A stretch of DNA of 64,000 nt from Methylomagnum ishizawai (GTDB lineage: Bacteria > Pseudomonadota > Gammaproteobacteria > Methylococcales > Methylococcaceae). The number at the start of each line of letters is the position of its first letter. Position 1 is the stretch's first letter. A program made the translations under genes and the position numbers. The DNA lies in contig NZ_FXAM01000003.1 in NCBI RefSeq assembly GCF_900155475.1, positions 186,001 to 250,000 of the forward strand. The letters are read 5' to 3'. Shown here one piece after another: positions 42,611 to 51,782 of the stretch. The notes below the pieces were generated by a model, which saw only the letters and a list, made by a program, of their open reading frames with translations, was not told the DNA's origin and did no database searches.

Positions 42611-43071
42611 AACCGTCTAAAAAACCGTAATAACTGAATCATTTTTCAGTCACTAATTATCATTGATGGGTTATTGTTAGCCTACCGGTTTGCCTTGGCA
42701 ATCTTTTTCGGACATTTTTGTCGAAAATTTGAAAAGAGTCACAAAAAGATATGTCTTATATAAGATTTATTTTCAAATTTATGTCCATTTTATGCGAGAC
42801 ATTGATAAGATGTAGTTCCGGGTATTCCGTCCAACTCCAACTTGCCGGCATGGCTTGGGCGCATCGGGGCGGAGACTTGGGCGGGTCGGGGAGGGTGATT
42901 ACGCGGGTCCGGCGGGAACGAACGGGCGCATGGAGCCGCCCCTGCGGTCGATCCGGCGGGAGGTAAGCTAGGACGGGTAGCGGCGGAGTTCGCCGGATGG
43001 TGGAAAAGCGGGGGGAGTAGGGTCCACCACGCCCCGCGCAGGATTGGCAGGGCGTGGCTTGTGAAGGGGGG
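42611..43071 (-). promoter_or_regulatory. AT-rich upstream region of the eCIS operon with three dyads
   Basis: This 461-bp gap has no convincing gene. The part from 42615 to 42830 is AT-rich in an otherwise GC-rich window and lies just upstream of the first eCIS gene, so it probably holds the promoter. It contains ACTGAA-N6-TTCAGT at 42633-42650, a perfect 12-bp palindrome TCTTATATAAGA at 42754-42765, and an 11-bp inverted repeat AAATTTGAAAA / TTTTCAAATTT at 42725-42735 and 42770-42780. A weak minus-strand promoter match is TTGCCA-N17-AACAAT. The half nearer 43071 is GC-rich and shows nothing. Confidence 0.5.
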
Positions 43072-43353
43072 TTAGGGATTCACGCCAAGCTGGATATCCA
43101 CGTCCCGGCTCAGCCAGCCCACCGTGACCGCCCGGAACGCCGCCTCCTCGGCCTCGTCCCAGACCACGCACAGCAGGGCTTCCTCGCGGGTGATGAGTTC
43201 GTCCTGTTTAAGCTTGGCCAGGGCGTTGGCGCACTCCAGGGGATCGGCCTTGTTCTTCTCGAAGATTTCCTGGGCGCGTTGGACGCCATGGGCGATTTCC
43301 TCGGCGTTGGCGAGTTCGGCGTGCTGGCCGTGGATGTAGAGCGTTCTTTGCAT
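43072..43353 (-). CDS. Small protein of unknown function, 93 aa
   Basis: The ATG at 43353 (MQRTLYIHGQHAELANAEEI) is preferred; an earlier in-frame ATG at 43458 overlaps the upstream gene and gives a basic, Pro-rich extension. The product is mostly helical and acidic, with ALAKLKQDELITREEALLC and VVWDEAEEAAFRAVTV. There is no signal or membrane segment. It is the last gene of the long nif-accessory run and lies 43 bp after the SnoaL-like gene. A nitrogen-fixation role is only suggested by position. Confidence 0.65.
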   Translation of the reverse strand: MQRTLYIHGQHAELANAEEIAHGVQRAQEIFEKNKADPLECANALAKLKQDELITREEALLCVVWDEAEEAAFRAVTVGWLSRDVDIQLGVNP

Positions 43354-43396
43354 GGGGATCACCGGGGTCGGATGGGGGAATGGGGTCCGCGTCGGC

Positions 43397-43795
43397 TTAT
43401 TGCAGTGCCGGGGAAGCCTGGGTCTCGGGCGGCGGCGGATTGGCGCAATGGGAAGCATGGTGCTGGACCATGCGGATCGCGCCCTCCTCCATCATGTAGG
43501 TATTGGCGGCCAGGAGCAAACCGCCCTGGATTTCCTCGTAGCACACCACCGTGGCCACCTCGCCATACGTGAACACCCGCGCATGGTGCGGCACGACCGG
43601 GCCGGTGGCGGGATTCAGGAGGATGCGCCGCCAGCTTTCCATGATGGCGGGGCGCTCGGTCAGGGCCGGCCAGCCGGGATGCACGCACAGGACCGGCCAG
43701 GACTTCGCCCACAGGGTCGCGATGGCGGCGAAATCGCGCTGGGAAAAAGCGTGGTAGAAGGCTTCGTTGACGAACAAGACGGCGTTCGGGTCCAT
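43397..43795 (-). CDS. NTF2/SnoaL-like domain protein, 132 aa
   Basis: The first ~105 residues show the NTF2-like cone fold pattern: helix NEAFYHAFSQRDFAAIATLW, HPGWPALTERPAIMESWRRI, and strands VVCYEEIQGGLLLAANTYMMEEGAIRMVQHH split across the segment. This is the SnoaL_3/DUF4440 type, a small ligand-binding or isomerase-like fold of unspecified role. The C-terminus is a Pro-rich tail. It starts 3 bp after the 54-aa gene, so it belongs to the same operon. Confidence 0.78.
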   Translation of the reverse strand: MDPNAVLFVNEAFYHAFSQRDFAAIATLWAKSWPVLCVHPGWPALTERPAIMESWRRILLNPATGPVVPHHARVFTYGEVATVVCYEEIQGGLLLAANTYMMEEGAIRMVQHHASHCANPPPPETQASPALQ

Positions 43796-43798
43796 CGT

Positions 43799-43963
43799 TC
43801 ACTCGTTCATGTCCGGGAACAGGATGGCCTCGTCGGGCAGGGGCGGGGCGTTCTTCTGGATGTGAACGCCCGCCACCAGGGCATAGCCTTCGTCGCCTTC
43901 GTACAAGACCACGGCCTCGGGCGGCAATTCCCGCAGGGCGGCGATGAGTTGGGCCACCGTCAT
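43799..43963 (-). CDS. Small protein of unknown function, 54 aa
   Basis: The protein starts MTVAQLIAALRELPPEAVVL and continues YEGDEGYALVAGVHIQ, ending DEAILFPDMNE. It is a compact alpha/beta peptide with an N-terminal helix and two strands. It lies 2 bp after the stop of the 161-aa gene and 3 bp before the SnoaL-like start, so a real, translated gene is likely. No family is recognised. Confidence 0.7.
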   Translation of the reverse strand: MTVAQLIAALRELPPEAVVLYEGDEGYALVAGVHIQKNAPPLPDEAILFPDMNE

Positions 43964-43965
43964 GG

Positions 43966-44451
43966 CTAGAGGTCGTCGGCGATGACTTCGAGCGCGATGA
44001 GCTGCTCGCGCAGGGCGATATGCGCGTAGAAGCCCTCGCGGCCCTGGTACAAGGGGTCTTTGTACAAAGCCGTTTCGGCGGCCTGGTCCGACAGGTAGAT
44101 GCGGCAGGACGCCAGCCCGTCGGAGGCGGCAGCGGCATAGGCTTCCAACACCTCGACCGGCTCGACCTCCCAGGAGCCGGGTTCGTCCAAGAGATAATCG
44201 GCCCGGTACCAGGGCGTGTCCCAACCGTGCTGCTCGGCGCGGGCGAAGATGTCCGGGGCGGCGGCGCGGGCGTCCGGGGCGTCCGGGTCCAGGCCCAGCG
44301 CTTCCAATTGCTCGCGCGGGCTTTGCGCCAGGAAGATTGTGCGCGGGTCGCCGACCTTGCCGGCCCGGACCTTGCGCTCGAAATCGTCGGCGTTGAAGGC
44401 GAACCAAGCCGCGGGCTTGCCGGTGTGGGGGATTTCGACAACGTAGATCAT
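43966..44451 (-). CDS. Unknown protein of the nif-accessory operon, 161 aa
   Basis: The start at 44451 overlaps the amine-oxidase stop as ATGA. The long in-frame extension upstream (to 45135) is antisense to the oxidase codon pattern and is rejected. The N-terminus MIYVVEIPHTGKPAAWFAFN suggests a small alpha/beta domain. The rest is helical and acidic (REQLEALGLDPDAPDARAAA; GFYAHIALREQLIALEVIAD). No cofactor motif or membrane segment is seen. Coupling to the flavoprotein suggests joint expression, perhaps a partner protein. Confidence 0.72.
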   Translation of the reverse strand: MIYVVEIPHTGKPAAWFAFNADDFERKVRAGKVGDPRTIFLAQSPREQLEALGLDPDAPDARAAAPDIFARAEQHGWDTPWYRADYLLDEPGSWEVEPVEVLEAYAAAASDGLASCRIYLSDQAAETALYKDPLYQGREGFYAHIALREQLIALEVIADDL

Positions 44452-46010
44452 GCGTCCACCAAGCGTAGGTTCGGGGGCGTCGCGGGCAACAGCCGGTCGT
44501 TCACGGCCAGGGCGAACTCGCGCCAGGCCGCGTTCAAATCGCGGCGGATGGTTTGCACATAGGCCGCGTCGGGCGAATGCTCGACCGGGAAATTCGACAA
44601 GGCGCAGGACGCCTGGTTGAACTTCACGGCGGCTTCGATCAGCGCCTCGTTGAAACCCATGAACGGTGTCAACAACGGCGGCGTCAGGTCGGAACGGCCA
44701 TTGACCACGGCCACGTCCCGGCTGTCCAGGGCCAAGCCATCCAATTCCACCAAGGCTTCGCGGTAGAGCCCCTCGACGGTTTCCAGCAGGGAACGCTGGG
44801 TGAGCTGGTCGCGCTGCTGGCTGGCAAGGTTGTGGTTGAGGTGCTTTTGGTAGCGGTCCAGCGCCCCGGCCCTTTGGGTGGCGACCCAGGCGGAGAAGCG
44901 CTCCACCGGCTCGCGGTTGGACTCGGTGGGCAGAGCGGGCAATTGTTCTTGCAAACGGTGCGCGGCTTCCAACGCGCCTTCCAGATAACCGCCGCCGTAG
45001 CGGGCGGTTTCCGAAGACCCGAACAACAGCTTCCCGGCCCAATACGGACGGGTCAGGCGCGGATTGGCGTATTCGGGGTGTTGATCCGGGCGTTCCAGGT
45101 CCAGGGTGGCGCAGGTGTGGGGTTCCGCCGCCCAATCCTGGTAGTGGAATTCGCCGGTTTCGGCCTCGTTGCCGAAGAATTGCACCAACTGGCTCTGGAC
45201 CAGCATCGGCATCCCGTCCTTGAAAGCCGCGCGGTTCTGCGGCGACAAGGCCACAAAGCCACCCAGGGCCGCTTGGTCGGGTTCGGCCCCGCAGGCGTCG
45301 AATAATTCGCCCAGCGCGGCTTGCTCGTGGCGGGCGAAACCATTGCCGGATTTCCCGGCCTCGCGCCAGAAGGCTTTGGGATAGGCGACCACGGCCTTGG
45401 CCTCGCCCGCCATCCAGGTCGGGGTTTCCTGGAGGGCGGCGCGGGCGTCCTCGCCCAGGGGCGGTTCGAAGGCGATGCGCTCCTCGACCACCCGCGGCGG
45501 GATCGCCAGTACCACCCGGCGGGCTTCGACCACCGTGGTGGCATCACCCGCCTGGAAATGCAAGGCGACATGGTCGCCCCGGTCTTCCAGCCGGGCGAGG
45601 ACGTGCCCGGCTTTGATCCGTTCCGGGGGAACCGGGGCGGCGACGGCGTCGATCAAAGCGGCTATGCCGCCCGCCACGCGCCGGGCACCGTTATGGACCG
45701 GATCGGAGCCTAGCGATTCGATCTTGCCATCGGCTTCCTTGAGGCCCAAGACCTCGCCGCCGTCATGCTGGGGAAAGCTGGACAAGCCCAGTTCGGCCAC
45801 CCAGTGGGCCATGCGCGGATGGATATCCGGCCAGAACCAGGTTGGTCCCAGGTCCAGCGCCGTCCCGGCGGTCGCCGAGGGCACCGATAGCACCCGGCCA
45901 CCCAAACGGTCGCGGGCCTCGAACAGGACGTAATCGCGCCCCTTGCTTTCCAAACCGCGGGCCAGCGCCAAACCGCACAGCCCGCCACCTACAATGGCCG
46001 TATCCAGCAT
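44448..46010 (-). CDS. FAD-dependent flavin amine oxidase-like protein
   Basis: The protein has 520 aa. The N-terminal FAD-binding Rossmann motif is AIVGGGLCGLALARGLESKG with the downstream acidic residue in VLFEARDRLGGRV, the classical amine oxidase/MAO pattern. A C-terminal Gly-rich segment (YWAGKLLFGSSETARYGGGYLEGALEAA, split here) is the second FAD-contact region. Substrate is unknown. A good ribosome site (GAGGTGA) precedes the ATG at 46010. It lies 141 bp after the nifF-type flavodoxin gene, so it may be part of the nif regulon; its role there is unclear. Confidence 0.88.
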   Translation of the reverse strand: MLDTAIVGGGLCGLALARGLESKGRDYVLFEARDRLGGRVLSVPSATAGTALDLGPTWFWPDIHPRMAHWVAELGLSSFPQHDGGEVLGLKEADGKIESLGSDPVHNGARRVAGGIAALIDAVAAPVPPERIKAGHVLARLEDRGDHVALHFQAGDATTVVEARRVVLAIPPRVVEERIAFEPPLGEDARAALQETPTWMAGEAKAVVAYPKAFWREAGKSGNGFARHEQAALGELFDACGAEPDQAALGGFVALSPQNRAAFKDGMPMLVQSQLVQFFGNEAETGEFHYQDWAAEPHTCATLDLERPDQHPEYANPRLTRPYWAGKLLFGSSETARYGGGYLEGALEAAHRLQEQLPALPTESNREPVERFSAWVATQRAGALDRYQKHLNHNLASQQRDQLTQRSLLETVEGLYREALVELDGLALDSRDVAVVNGRSDLTPPLLTPFMGFNEALIEAAVKFNQASCALSNFPVEHSPDAAYVQTIRRDLNAAWREFALAVNDRLLPATPPNLRLVDA

Positions 46011-46151
46011 GATTCACCTCTTCTCAGGGTCGTGGAATCCGGCCCCGGACCCGGCGCCTTCGCCGCTTCGGATCGACGGCTTCCGCGCGGCCCGGATTCC
46101 GCTACGCGCCATCCGGGCTATGGGTGCCTGTCGATCCGGGCGGTCGGGACG

Positions 46152-46721
<570 letters not shown>

Positions 46722-46765
46722 TTAAAAGCGCTAGGGTATTTATGATTTGGGCGGAGTTTCCCCGC

Positions 46766-46788
46766 GGGGGCCGGACGGAACGGCCCCC
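46766..46788. other. GC hairpin between clpX and nifF
   Basis: A perfect 8-bp stem GGGGGCCG / CGGCCCCC with loop GACGGAA lies 43 bp after the clpX stop and 78 bp before the flavodoxin start. No T-run follows on the minus strand, so it is a weak terminator candidate or an mRNA stability element that could set different levels for nifF. Confidence 0.4.
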
Positions 46789-46830
46789 TGGGATTCGTAC
46801 ATGGGTAGGGTTAAACGCCCGCGGGAAGGA

Positions 46831-48111
46831 TCAAGCGCACTGCTTGTCTTCTTCGGTTTCGTAGATCCGGTAGGGCGGGATTTCGCCGCTGACGACCTTC
46901 TCGTCCACCACCACCTTGGAGACCATTTCCTCGGAGGGCAGCTCGTACATGGTTTCGAGCAGCACATTCTCCAAAATGGTGCGGAGGCCGCGGGCGCCGG
47001 TCTTGCGCTCGATGGCTTTTTGCGCCACCAATTTCAGCGCGTCCGGGCGGATTTCGAGGTCGCAATCCTCCATCTCGAACAACTTTTGATACTGCTTGAC
47101 CAGGGCGTTCTTGGGTTGGGTGAGAATTTGCATCAGGGCGGCCTCGTCCAATTCCTCCAGGGTCGCGACCACCGGCAAGCGGCCCACGAATTCGGGGATC
47201 AGCCCATAGCGGATCAAATCGTCGGCCTCCACCCCGGCCAGGATTTCGCCGACATTGCGGCTGTCGTCCTTGCTCTTGACCTCGGCGGAGAAACCGATGC
47301 CGCCGGTTTCGGAACGCTGGCGGATGGTCTTGTCCAGCCCGGCGAAGGCACCGCCACAGATGAACAGGATATTGGCGGTGTTGACTTGCAGGAACTCCTG
47401 CTGCGGATGCTTGCGGCCCCCTTGCGGCGGGATCGAGGCGATAGTGCCTTCGATCAACTTGAGCAAGGCTTGCTGCACGCCCTCGCCCGAGACATCGCGG
47501 GTGATGGAGGGATTGGCGGATTTGCGGGAAATCTTGTCGATCTCGTCGATGTAGACGATGCCGGTCTCGGCCTTCTCCACATCGTAATCGCACTTCTGCA
47601 ACAGCTTGAGGATGATGTTCTCGACATCCTCGCCCACATAGCCGGCCTCGGTCAGGGTGGTGGCGTCGGCGACGGTGAAGGGCACGTCGAGGACGCGGGC
47701 CAGGGTCTCGGCCAGCAGGGTCTTGCCGGAGCCAGTGGGTCCGACCAGGAGGATATTGCTCTTGGTCAATTCCACATCGTTCTTGCGGGCGTGGGCTTTG
47801 AAGCGCAGCCGCTTATAGTGGTTATAGACCGCGACCGACAGTATCCGCTTGGGGCGTTCCTGGCCGATCACATAATCGTCGAGAGTGGCCTTGATTTCCT
47901 TGGGCTTGGGGAGATGGCCCAGGTTTTCGTCGGCGGTTTCGTAGAGTTCCTCGCGCAGGATGTCGTTGCACAGTTCCACGCATTCGTCGCACACGAAAAC
48001 CGCCGGCCCCGCGATGAGCTTCTTGACCTCGTGCTGGTTTTTACCACAGAACGAACAATGCAGGAGTTTCCCGCCCCGCTCCCGTTCTTTGCCGTATTTA
48101 TCGTCGCTCAT
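46831..48111 (-). CDS. clpX: ATP-dependent protease ATP-binding subunit ClpX (nif-linked copy)
   Basis: The protein has 426 aa from the ATG at 48111 (AGGAGA upstream); the longer frame to 48219 is rejected. An N-terminal zinc-binding domain (HCSFCGK ... [10 protein letters not shown]) precedes the AAA+ module with Walker A GPTGSGKT, Walker [10 protein letters not shown] and the pore loop GYVGED. The IGF-type loop that docks on ClpP ([13 protein letters not shown]) is present. No clpP, tig or lon gene is adjacent, unlike the usual housekeeping locus. Azotobacter vinelandii carries a clpX2 near its minor nif genes that affects NifB and NifEN levels; this copy may be the counterpart. Confidence 0.93.
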   Translation of the reverse strand: MSDDKYGKERERGGKLLHCSFCGKNQHEVKKLIAGPAVFVCDECVELCNDILREELYETADENLGHLPKPKEIKATLDDYVIGQERPKRILSVAVYNHYKRLRFKAHARKNDVELTKSNILLVGPTGSGKTLLAETLARVLDVPFTVADATTLTEAGYVGEDVENIILKLLQKCDYDVEKAETGIVYIDEIDKISRKSANPSITRDVSGEGVQQALLKLIEGTIASIPPQGGRKHPQQEFLQVNTANILFICGGAFAGLDKTIRQRSETGGIGFSAEVKSKDDSRNVGEILAGVEADDLIRYGLIPEFVGRLPVVATLEELDEAALMQILTQPKNALVKQYQKLFEMEDCDLEIRPDALKLVAQKAIERKTGARGLRTILENVLLETMYELPSEEMVSKVVVDEKVVSGEIPPYRIYETEEDKQCA

Positions 48112-48215
48112 GGCTATGGTCTCCTGTTCTGGCCCGCTCTGGACGGGAGTATAGACCCCGGTGGAAAACCCACCGGGAAGGTAAAAGCGCGGGCCTCGCC
48201 GGGATTCCGGCAGCC

Positions 48216-48602
48216 TCAATGCAGCTTGTTGCGCGGAATCGCCAGGCTGAACGGTTCGATGGGAGCGTCGAAGGGGACGCCGTCGTCGGCCACCATCTGG
48301 TAGCTACCGTGCATACTGCCCACCGGGGTTTCTATGGCGGCGGAACTGGTGTATTGGAAGGCTTCGCCGGGCCGCAAATAAGGATGTTCCCCGACCACGC
48401 CCTCGCCCACCACTTCGATCCGCTTGCCGTTGGCGTCGGTGATGACCCAACGCCGCCCCAACAATCTAGCCGGAATCGTGCCAGTATTCTCCATGGTCAC
48501 GGTGTAGGCGAACATATAGCGCTCGCCGCCGCCGGGCTTGACCTCTTCGCCCAGGAACGCGGTCTTCACTTCGACCTTCAACGCACGGACCCTGCCAGAC
48601 AT
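48216..48602 (-). CDS. apaG: ApaG-family protein
   Basis: The protein has 128 aa, typical for ApaG. The single beta-sandwich (FN3-like) domain shows [54 protein letters not shown] and [14 protein letters not shown], all family landmarks. The exact function is unsettled; the fold resembles protein-interaction domains of F-box proteins. AAGGGG precedes the ATG. It normally sits with ksgA/apaH; its location inside a nif-accessory run is unusual. Confidence 0.94.
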   Translation of the reverse strand: MSGRVRALKVEVKTAFLGEEVKPGGGERYMFAYTVTMENTGTIPARLLGRRWVITDANGKRIEVVGEGVVGEHPYLRPGEAFQYTSSAAIETPVGSMHGSYQMVADDGVPFDAPIEPFSLAIPRNKLH

Positions 48603-48710
48603 AGTTTTCCCCTTGCTATTGTTGTAATAGATAATGTGATAAATGCCAGCGCCGATCGGCTTCCAGTGCCGGACCGCCGCTCGGACGGCCCAGGACGCGG
48701 GGTGGAAGGA

Positions 48711-49652
48711 TCAATCCATGAACGCCAGTCGCGGCCCTTGCTCGTCGTCCAGATGGACCGGAGCCCGGTTTTTTTCCTCGATCTTCAGGACGGTCAGGAG
48801 CGTCACATAGCCATCGGGATGCAAGGCCGCCGACAACACCGCGCCCACGCTTTCGGGCTGGCCCGGCCCATGGAGTTTGCTGCCCGGCGTGGGTACCTTG
48901 TGGCTCCGCAGGGTGGCGCGGTAAAGCTGGCGCTTGAGCTGGCCGCGGTAATGCAAGCGGGCGATGACTTCCTGGCCCGGATAGCATCCCTTGTTAAAGC
49001 TCAGACCGCCCAGGGCTTCCATGTTCAACATCTGCGGGATGTATTCGCCGGTGGTGTCCGGTGTCAGCAACGGCACGCCGGCCAGGATATCGAGCAGGGT
49101 CCAGGTTTCGGGACTGGCCGCGACGGCACCGGCGGCGGTCAAATTTTGTCGCAATTGAGCCACGGCGGCGGGATCGCCCAAGACCAACCAACGCGGATGG
49201 CGCTCGCCGGGCACGACCATCAGGGTGCAACCGCCCTGGGTCTGGGTGGCGCCGATTTCGTCGGGGACCGGACCGCCCAGCGCGGCTTCCAGCTTCTGCG
49301 GGAGTTCCGGCCCGGATAGGCCGAGCTTCCCGAAACCTTCCGTGACATCGCCCAGCGCGACCTTGACCCGCAACAGGTAGACCTTCAAGCCGTTCATGGT
49401 GGATTCCAGGATGGCCCTGGGCAAGACCAGATAGAAGGCATCGCCGCGCATCATCAGCCAGAAGGTGGCGTGGGCCCGACCCTTGGCGTCGCACCAGGAG
49501 GTGAACATCCCTTTTTGTGGCGTCACGGTGCGCACATCGCCCGTCAACAAACCGGCGAGGAATTTACGGGCATCGGCGCCCTTCACCTCGATCACCCCGT
49601 ATTGCGGGAGATCGCACATCAAATCGGTATTCAAGGCTACGCTGTCTGCCAT
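48711..49652 (-). CDS. YgfZ/GcvT-like folate-binding Fe-S biogenesis protein
   Basis: The protein has 313 aa from the ATG at 49652 (AGGAGA site). It overlaps the nifQ stop by 16 bp. The family signature KGCYPGQEVIARLHYRG is present, and the N-terminal half carries the GcvT-like fold (VIEVKGADARKFLAGLLTGDV). In E. coli YgfZ helps maintain certain Fe-S enzymes. Its place next to nifQ suggests a dedicated role in maturing nitrogenase-related clusters, but that is inference. Confidence 0.9.
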   Translation of the reverse strand: MADSVALNTDLMCDLPQYGVIEVKGADARKFLAGLLTGDVRTVTPQKGMFTSWCDAKGRAHATFWLMMRGDAFYLVLPRAILESTMNGLKVYLLRVKVALGDVTEGFGKLGLSGPELPQKLEAALGGPVPDEIGATQTQGGCTLMVVPGERHPRWLVLGDPAAVAQLRQNLTAAGAVAASPETWTLLDILAGVPLLTPDTTGEYIPQMLNMEALGGLSFNKGCYPGQEVIARLHYRGQLKRQLYRATLRSHKVPTPGSKLHGPGQPESVGAVLSAALHPDGYVTLLTVLKIEEKNRAPVHLDDEQGPRLAFMD

Positions 49653-50260
49653 ATCTTCTCCTCTTCGGTTCCAAAACAATTGGCGTACTCGGAACAAACC
49701 CCGCAACTGGGGGAGCGGCACACATAGACCCCTTCCCGTTCGCAGAGCTGCTTATAGAAAAATTTCTTCCACCGCATCCCGTTATTACGGGTGGCGAGGC
49801 CGGGGAACCAAAAATTCAGGAGTTCCGACAGCGCTTGCCGATGGGGTAGGCCCATATCCTGCCATAAATGATCGTCGCCCATACAACAAGCGGCGATGGC
49901 ATAGGCCAGCCAACGGCCTTCCGGGCGTCCATCGACCCGGTATTCCAATAATAGGCGGACCAGTTCGTCGAACTCGTCGGTCTCGATCCCGCCCCTCGTG
50001 CCGAAGGCCCGCGCCGGGAATACCGGCTTCGAGCCTGGGAAATAGCGCTCCATCAGGGCGGCGAATTCCTCCGCCGCCAACCCGAAACCGGGCCGTCCGA
50101 CCAGCCGGGCCGAACTCCGCGCCATGTCGATGGCGGAGGCGAATGCCAACGCCAGGGAGCTTTCCACACCGGGCGGCAAAGCCGAATGCGGAATATCGCC
50201 AAAATCCGCCGCGTTGGCCGCTTGCGGCGGAACCGCCTTCGGGCACGCGACGGCGGCCAT
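49637..50260 (-). CDS. nifQ: NifQ, molybdenum-iron-sulfur donor for FeMo-co
   Basis: The protein has 207 aa. The start overlaps the ferredoxin stop as TGATG. The C-terminal cysteine motif diagnostic of NifQ is present: C-x4-C-x2-C-x5-C in CRSPSCGVCSEYANC. NifQ carries a Mo-Fe-S cluster and donates molybdenum to the NifEN/NifH complex. The central region includes the conserved RWKKFFYKQLCEREG. A Pro/Ala N-terminal stretch is variable. Confidence 0.93.
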   Translation of the reverse strand: MAAVACPKAVPPQAANAADFGDIPHSALPPGVESSLALAFASAIDMARSSARLVGRPGFGLAAEEFAALMERYFPGSKPVFPARAFGTRGGIETDEFDELVRLLLEYRVDGRPEGRWLAYAIAACCMGDDHLWQDMGLPHRQALSELLNFWFPGLATRNNGMRWKKFFYKQLCEREGVYVCRSPSCGVCSEYANCFGTEEEKIWQTA

Positions 50261-50577
50261 CACGCCGCCACCGCCGGGGTGTGGGTGTAGCACTGCTTGG
50301 GGCAAATCTTGGCGCAAGCCTCGCACCCCACACAGTTGGCGACGTTGTCGATGGACATGACCTTCTTGTCGTATTCGTCCTCGTCGTCGTCGTCCTCGCC
50401 GAAGGTGGCGAGCTTGACGATATCGCCATCCTCGTTGATGCCGACCATCGCCAGCACCTCGCGGCCACAAACCTTGTAGCAGCGGCCGCAGCCGATGCAT
50501 TTGTCCTGGTTGATCTCGCCGACGAACTGGGGCACCCAGAGCTTGCCCCCCGGCAGTGTTACGCTGAATTCAGACAT
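50260..50577 (-). CDS. fdxB: Nif-specific ferredoxin III (FdxB), 2x[4Fe-4S]
   Basis: The protein has 105 aa. Two cysteine clusters are seen: DKCIGCGRCYKVCGRE (about residues 26-41) and ANCVGCEACAKICPKQC (about 81-97). An acidic insert (EDDDDEDEYD) lies between them, as is usual for nif-specific ferredoxin III. It probably donates electrons in cofactor assembly. It is placed between the DUF683 gene and nifQ. Confidence 0.94.
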   Translation of the reverse strand: MSEFSVTLPGGKLWVPQFVGEINQDKCIGCGRCYKVCGREVLAMVGINEDGDIVKLATFGEDDDDEDEYDKKVMSIDNVANCVGCEACAKICPKQCYTHTPAVAA

Positions 50578-50589
50578 GGCGGCTTCCTC

Positions 50590-50772
50590 CTAATGGGCGG
50601 CTTTACGGAATTCGTCGAGTTCTTTGTAGGCTTGGTAAGTCTTGGCCGCGACTTCCTGGATGCGTTCCCAGCCGGTCGGCAGGTCTTCGGCCAGGTCGTG
50701 CAGGTCCATTTTCAAGGCGGTGGCCTGGGCGTTGAGTTTCTTGAACTTGGCCTTGGTATCTTCTTCGGACAT
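50590..50772 (-). CDS. Nif-associated DUF683/CCE_0567-family protein, 60 aa
   Basis: The start at 50772 is preceded by AAGAGGC. The sequence MSEEDTKAKFKKLNAQATAL followed by MDLHDLAEDLP and a second helix forms the helical hairpin of the CCE_0567 family, which accompanies nifX and DUF269 in nif operons. A His in LHDLAED may contact metal as in the described cyanobacterial member. The exact role is unknown. It ends 12 bp before fdxB. Confidence 0.88.
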   Translation of the reverse strand: MSEEDTKAKFKKLNAQATALKMDLHDLAEDLPTGWERIQEVAAKTYQAYKELDEFRKAAH

Positions 50773-50810
50773 GGTTGCCTCTTGGTATGCCCTGTGGATG
50801 TTCAAAGGGG

Positions 50811-50836
50811 TAGGGTGGGCATGTCGCCATGCCCGC
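50811..50836. repeat. GTAGGGTGGGCA-type palindromic repeat
   Basis: TAGGGTGGGCATGTCGCCAT with CCCGCC forms a hairpin (GGGCATG/CATGCCC, loop TCGC, 50817-50834) between the DUF269 and DUF683 genes. It shares the core GTAGGGTGGGCAT with the elements near 39049 and 54895. Confidence 0.5.
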
Positions 50837-50844
50837 CAACCAGA

Positions 50845-51327
50845 TCAGCCGTACTTCGCCACTTCGGTGTACTTTTCGATCATGCCGAGGCCGGCGGCGA
50901 CGAACTTCTCGCCTTCCTCGGCCAGCTTTTCCATGGTCGGGAAACCGAAGCGGTGGACATCGCGCAGTTGCTTGTTGACCACGATCAAGCGGCCCGCGAT
51001 CAACACCATGCGGCCGAAGCCCTCGTGCGACATCTTCATCATGGGCGTCACCATCACGCCGCTGGCCCGCTCGATGGACAAGCTCACCGCGCTGTAGAAC
51101 AGTTCCATGCGCCAGATGGTCTCAGGGTCCGGGTCGCCGACGATGGGCAGTGCCTGACGCTTTTCCTTGGTCAGGATGTAGGGTTCCAGCAATTCCTCAT
51201 CGTTCTTGCCGTCCCAGTGGCCGTAGGAATCCTGTGCCCGCCATTGCTTGACCAGTTCCTTGATGAAAGCCGATTCCATCGGGGACGCGGCGGTTGCGGG
51301 GGGTTTTTCTGCCAGTGCTTCAGACAT
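50845..51327 (-). CDS. NifX-associated nitrogen fixation protein (DUF269)
   Basis: The protein has 160 aa from the ATG at 51327 (GAAGAGGC site), which overlaps the nifX stop by 8 bp. Family features are [40 protein letters not shown] and the C-terminal helix [23 protein letters not shown]269 proteins nearly always follow nifX and are thought to help FeMo-co trafficking. It is part of the nifENX block. Confidence 0.93.
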   Translation of the reverse strand: MSEALAEKPPATAASPMESAFIKELVKQWRAQDSYGHWDGKNDEELLEPYILTKEKRQALPIVGDPDPETIWRMELFYSAVSLSIERASGVMVTPMMKMSHEGFGRMVLIAGRLIVVNKQLRDVHRFGFPTMEKLAEEGEKFVAAGLGMIEKYTEVAKYG

Positions 51328-51739
51328 TTTCAGCCTCTTCTTCAAAATCGAATTCGCGTTCTTGACCCTTGCCGTCCTTCGCCAACACCTTGCGCAGCCA
51401 GGGCGGCGGGTTGCCCTTCAGCACGGCCTGGAGTTTGTCCAGGAGTTCGGTGATGGGTTCGGGTTGGGGTACTTTCATGGGATGGATGCCGAGCGCCACC
51501 ACCCGCGCCGCGCCGGAACCGCCGATGGCGGCCACGTAGAGGATGGCGCAGTCCTTGACGGCTTCCAGTTTGGGCGCGAGTTTGTCCTCGTTGCCGTCTT
51601 CCTGTAGGTCGCCCTCGAACTGCACGGCTTCGAGGAACTGATAGCCCTCCGGCGAGAGTTCATAGATGACGATGTTCTTGGCCCATCCGAAATGGGCGTC
51701 GACCCGTTGCAAGTCCTGGGTTGAGAATGCGACTTTCAT
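51320..51739 (-). CDS. nifX: NifX, NifB-co/FeMo-co precursor carrier
   Basis: The protein has 139 aa. The dinitrogenase iron-molybdenum cofactor domain is clear: [19 protein letters not shown] (the start of the binding fold), then [19 protein letters not shown] and GIHPMKVP. NifX holds cofactor precursors between NifB and NifEN. A strong GGAGG precedes the ATG at 51739; a longer upstream start overlaps nifN and is rejected. It follows nifN by 43 bp. Confidence 0.95.
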   Translation of the reverse strand: MKVAFSTQDLQRVDAHFGWAKNIVIYELSPEGYQFLEAVQFEGDLQEDGNEDKLAPKLEAVKDCAILYVAAIGGSGAARVVALGIHPMKVPQPEPITELLDKLQAVLKGNPPPWLRKVLAKDGKGQEREFDFEEEAENV

Positions 51740-51782
51740 GCTGCCTCCGCGATAGAACGAATCTGGTGTTTGAGACTCCGGC

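Noticed and set aside
42751-42966. 71-aa plus-strand ORF upstream of the eCIS operon
   Set aside because: It runs from the AT-rich palindromic region into GC-rich sequence, changes composition midway and has no ribosome site.
43966-45135. 389-aa minus-strand ORF covering the end of the amine oxidase
   Set aside because: Only its last 161 codons are outside the oxidase gene; the ATG at 44451 overlapping the oxidase stop is a much better start.
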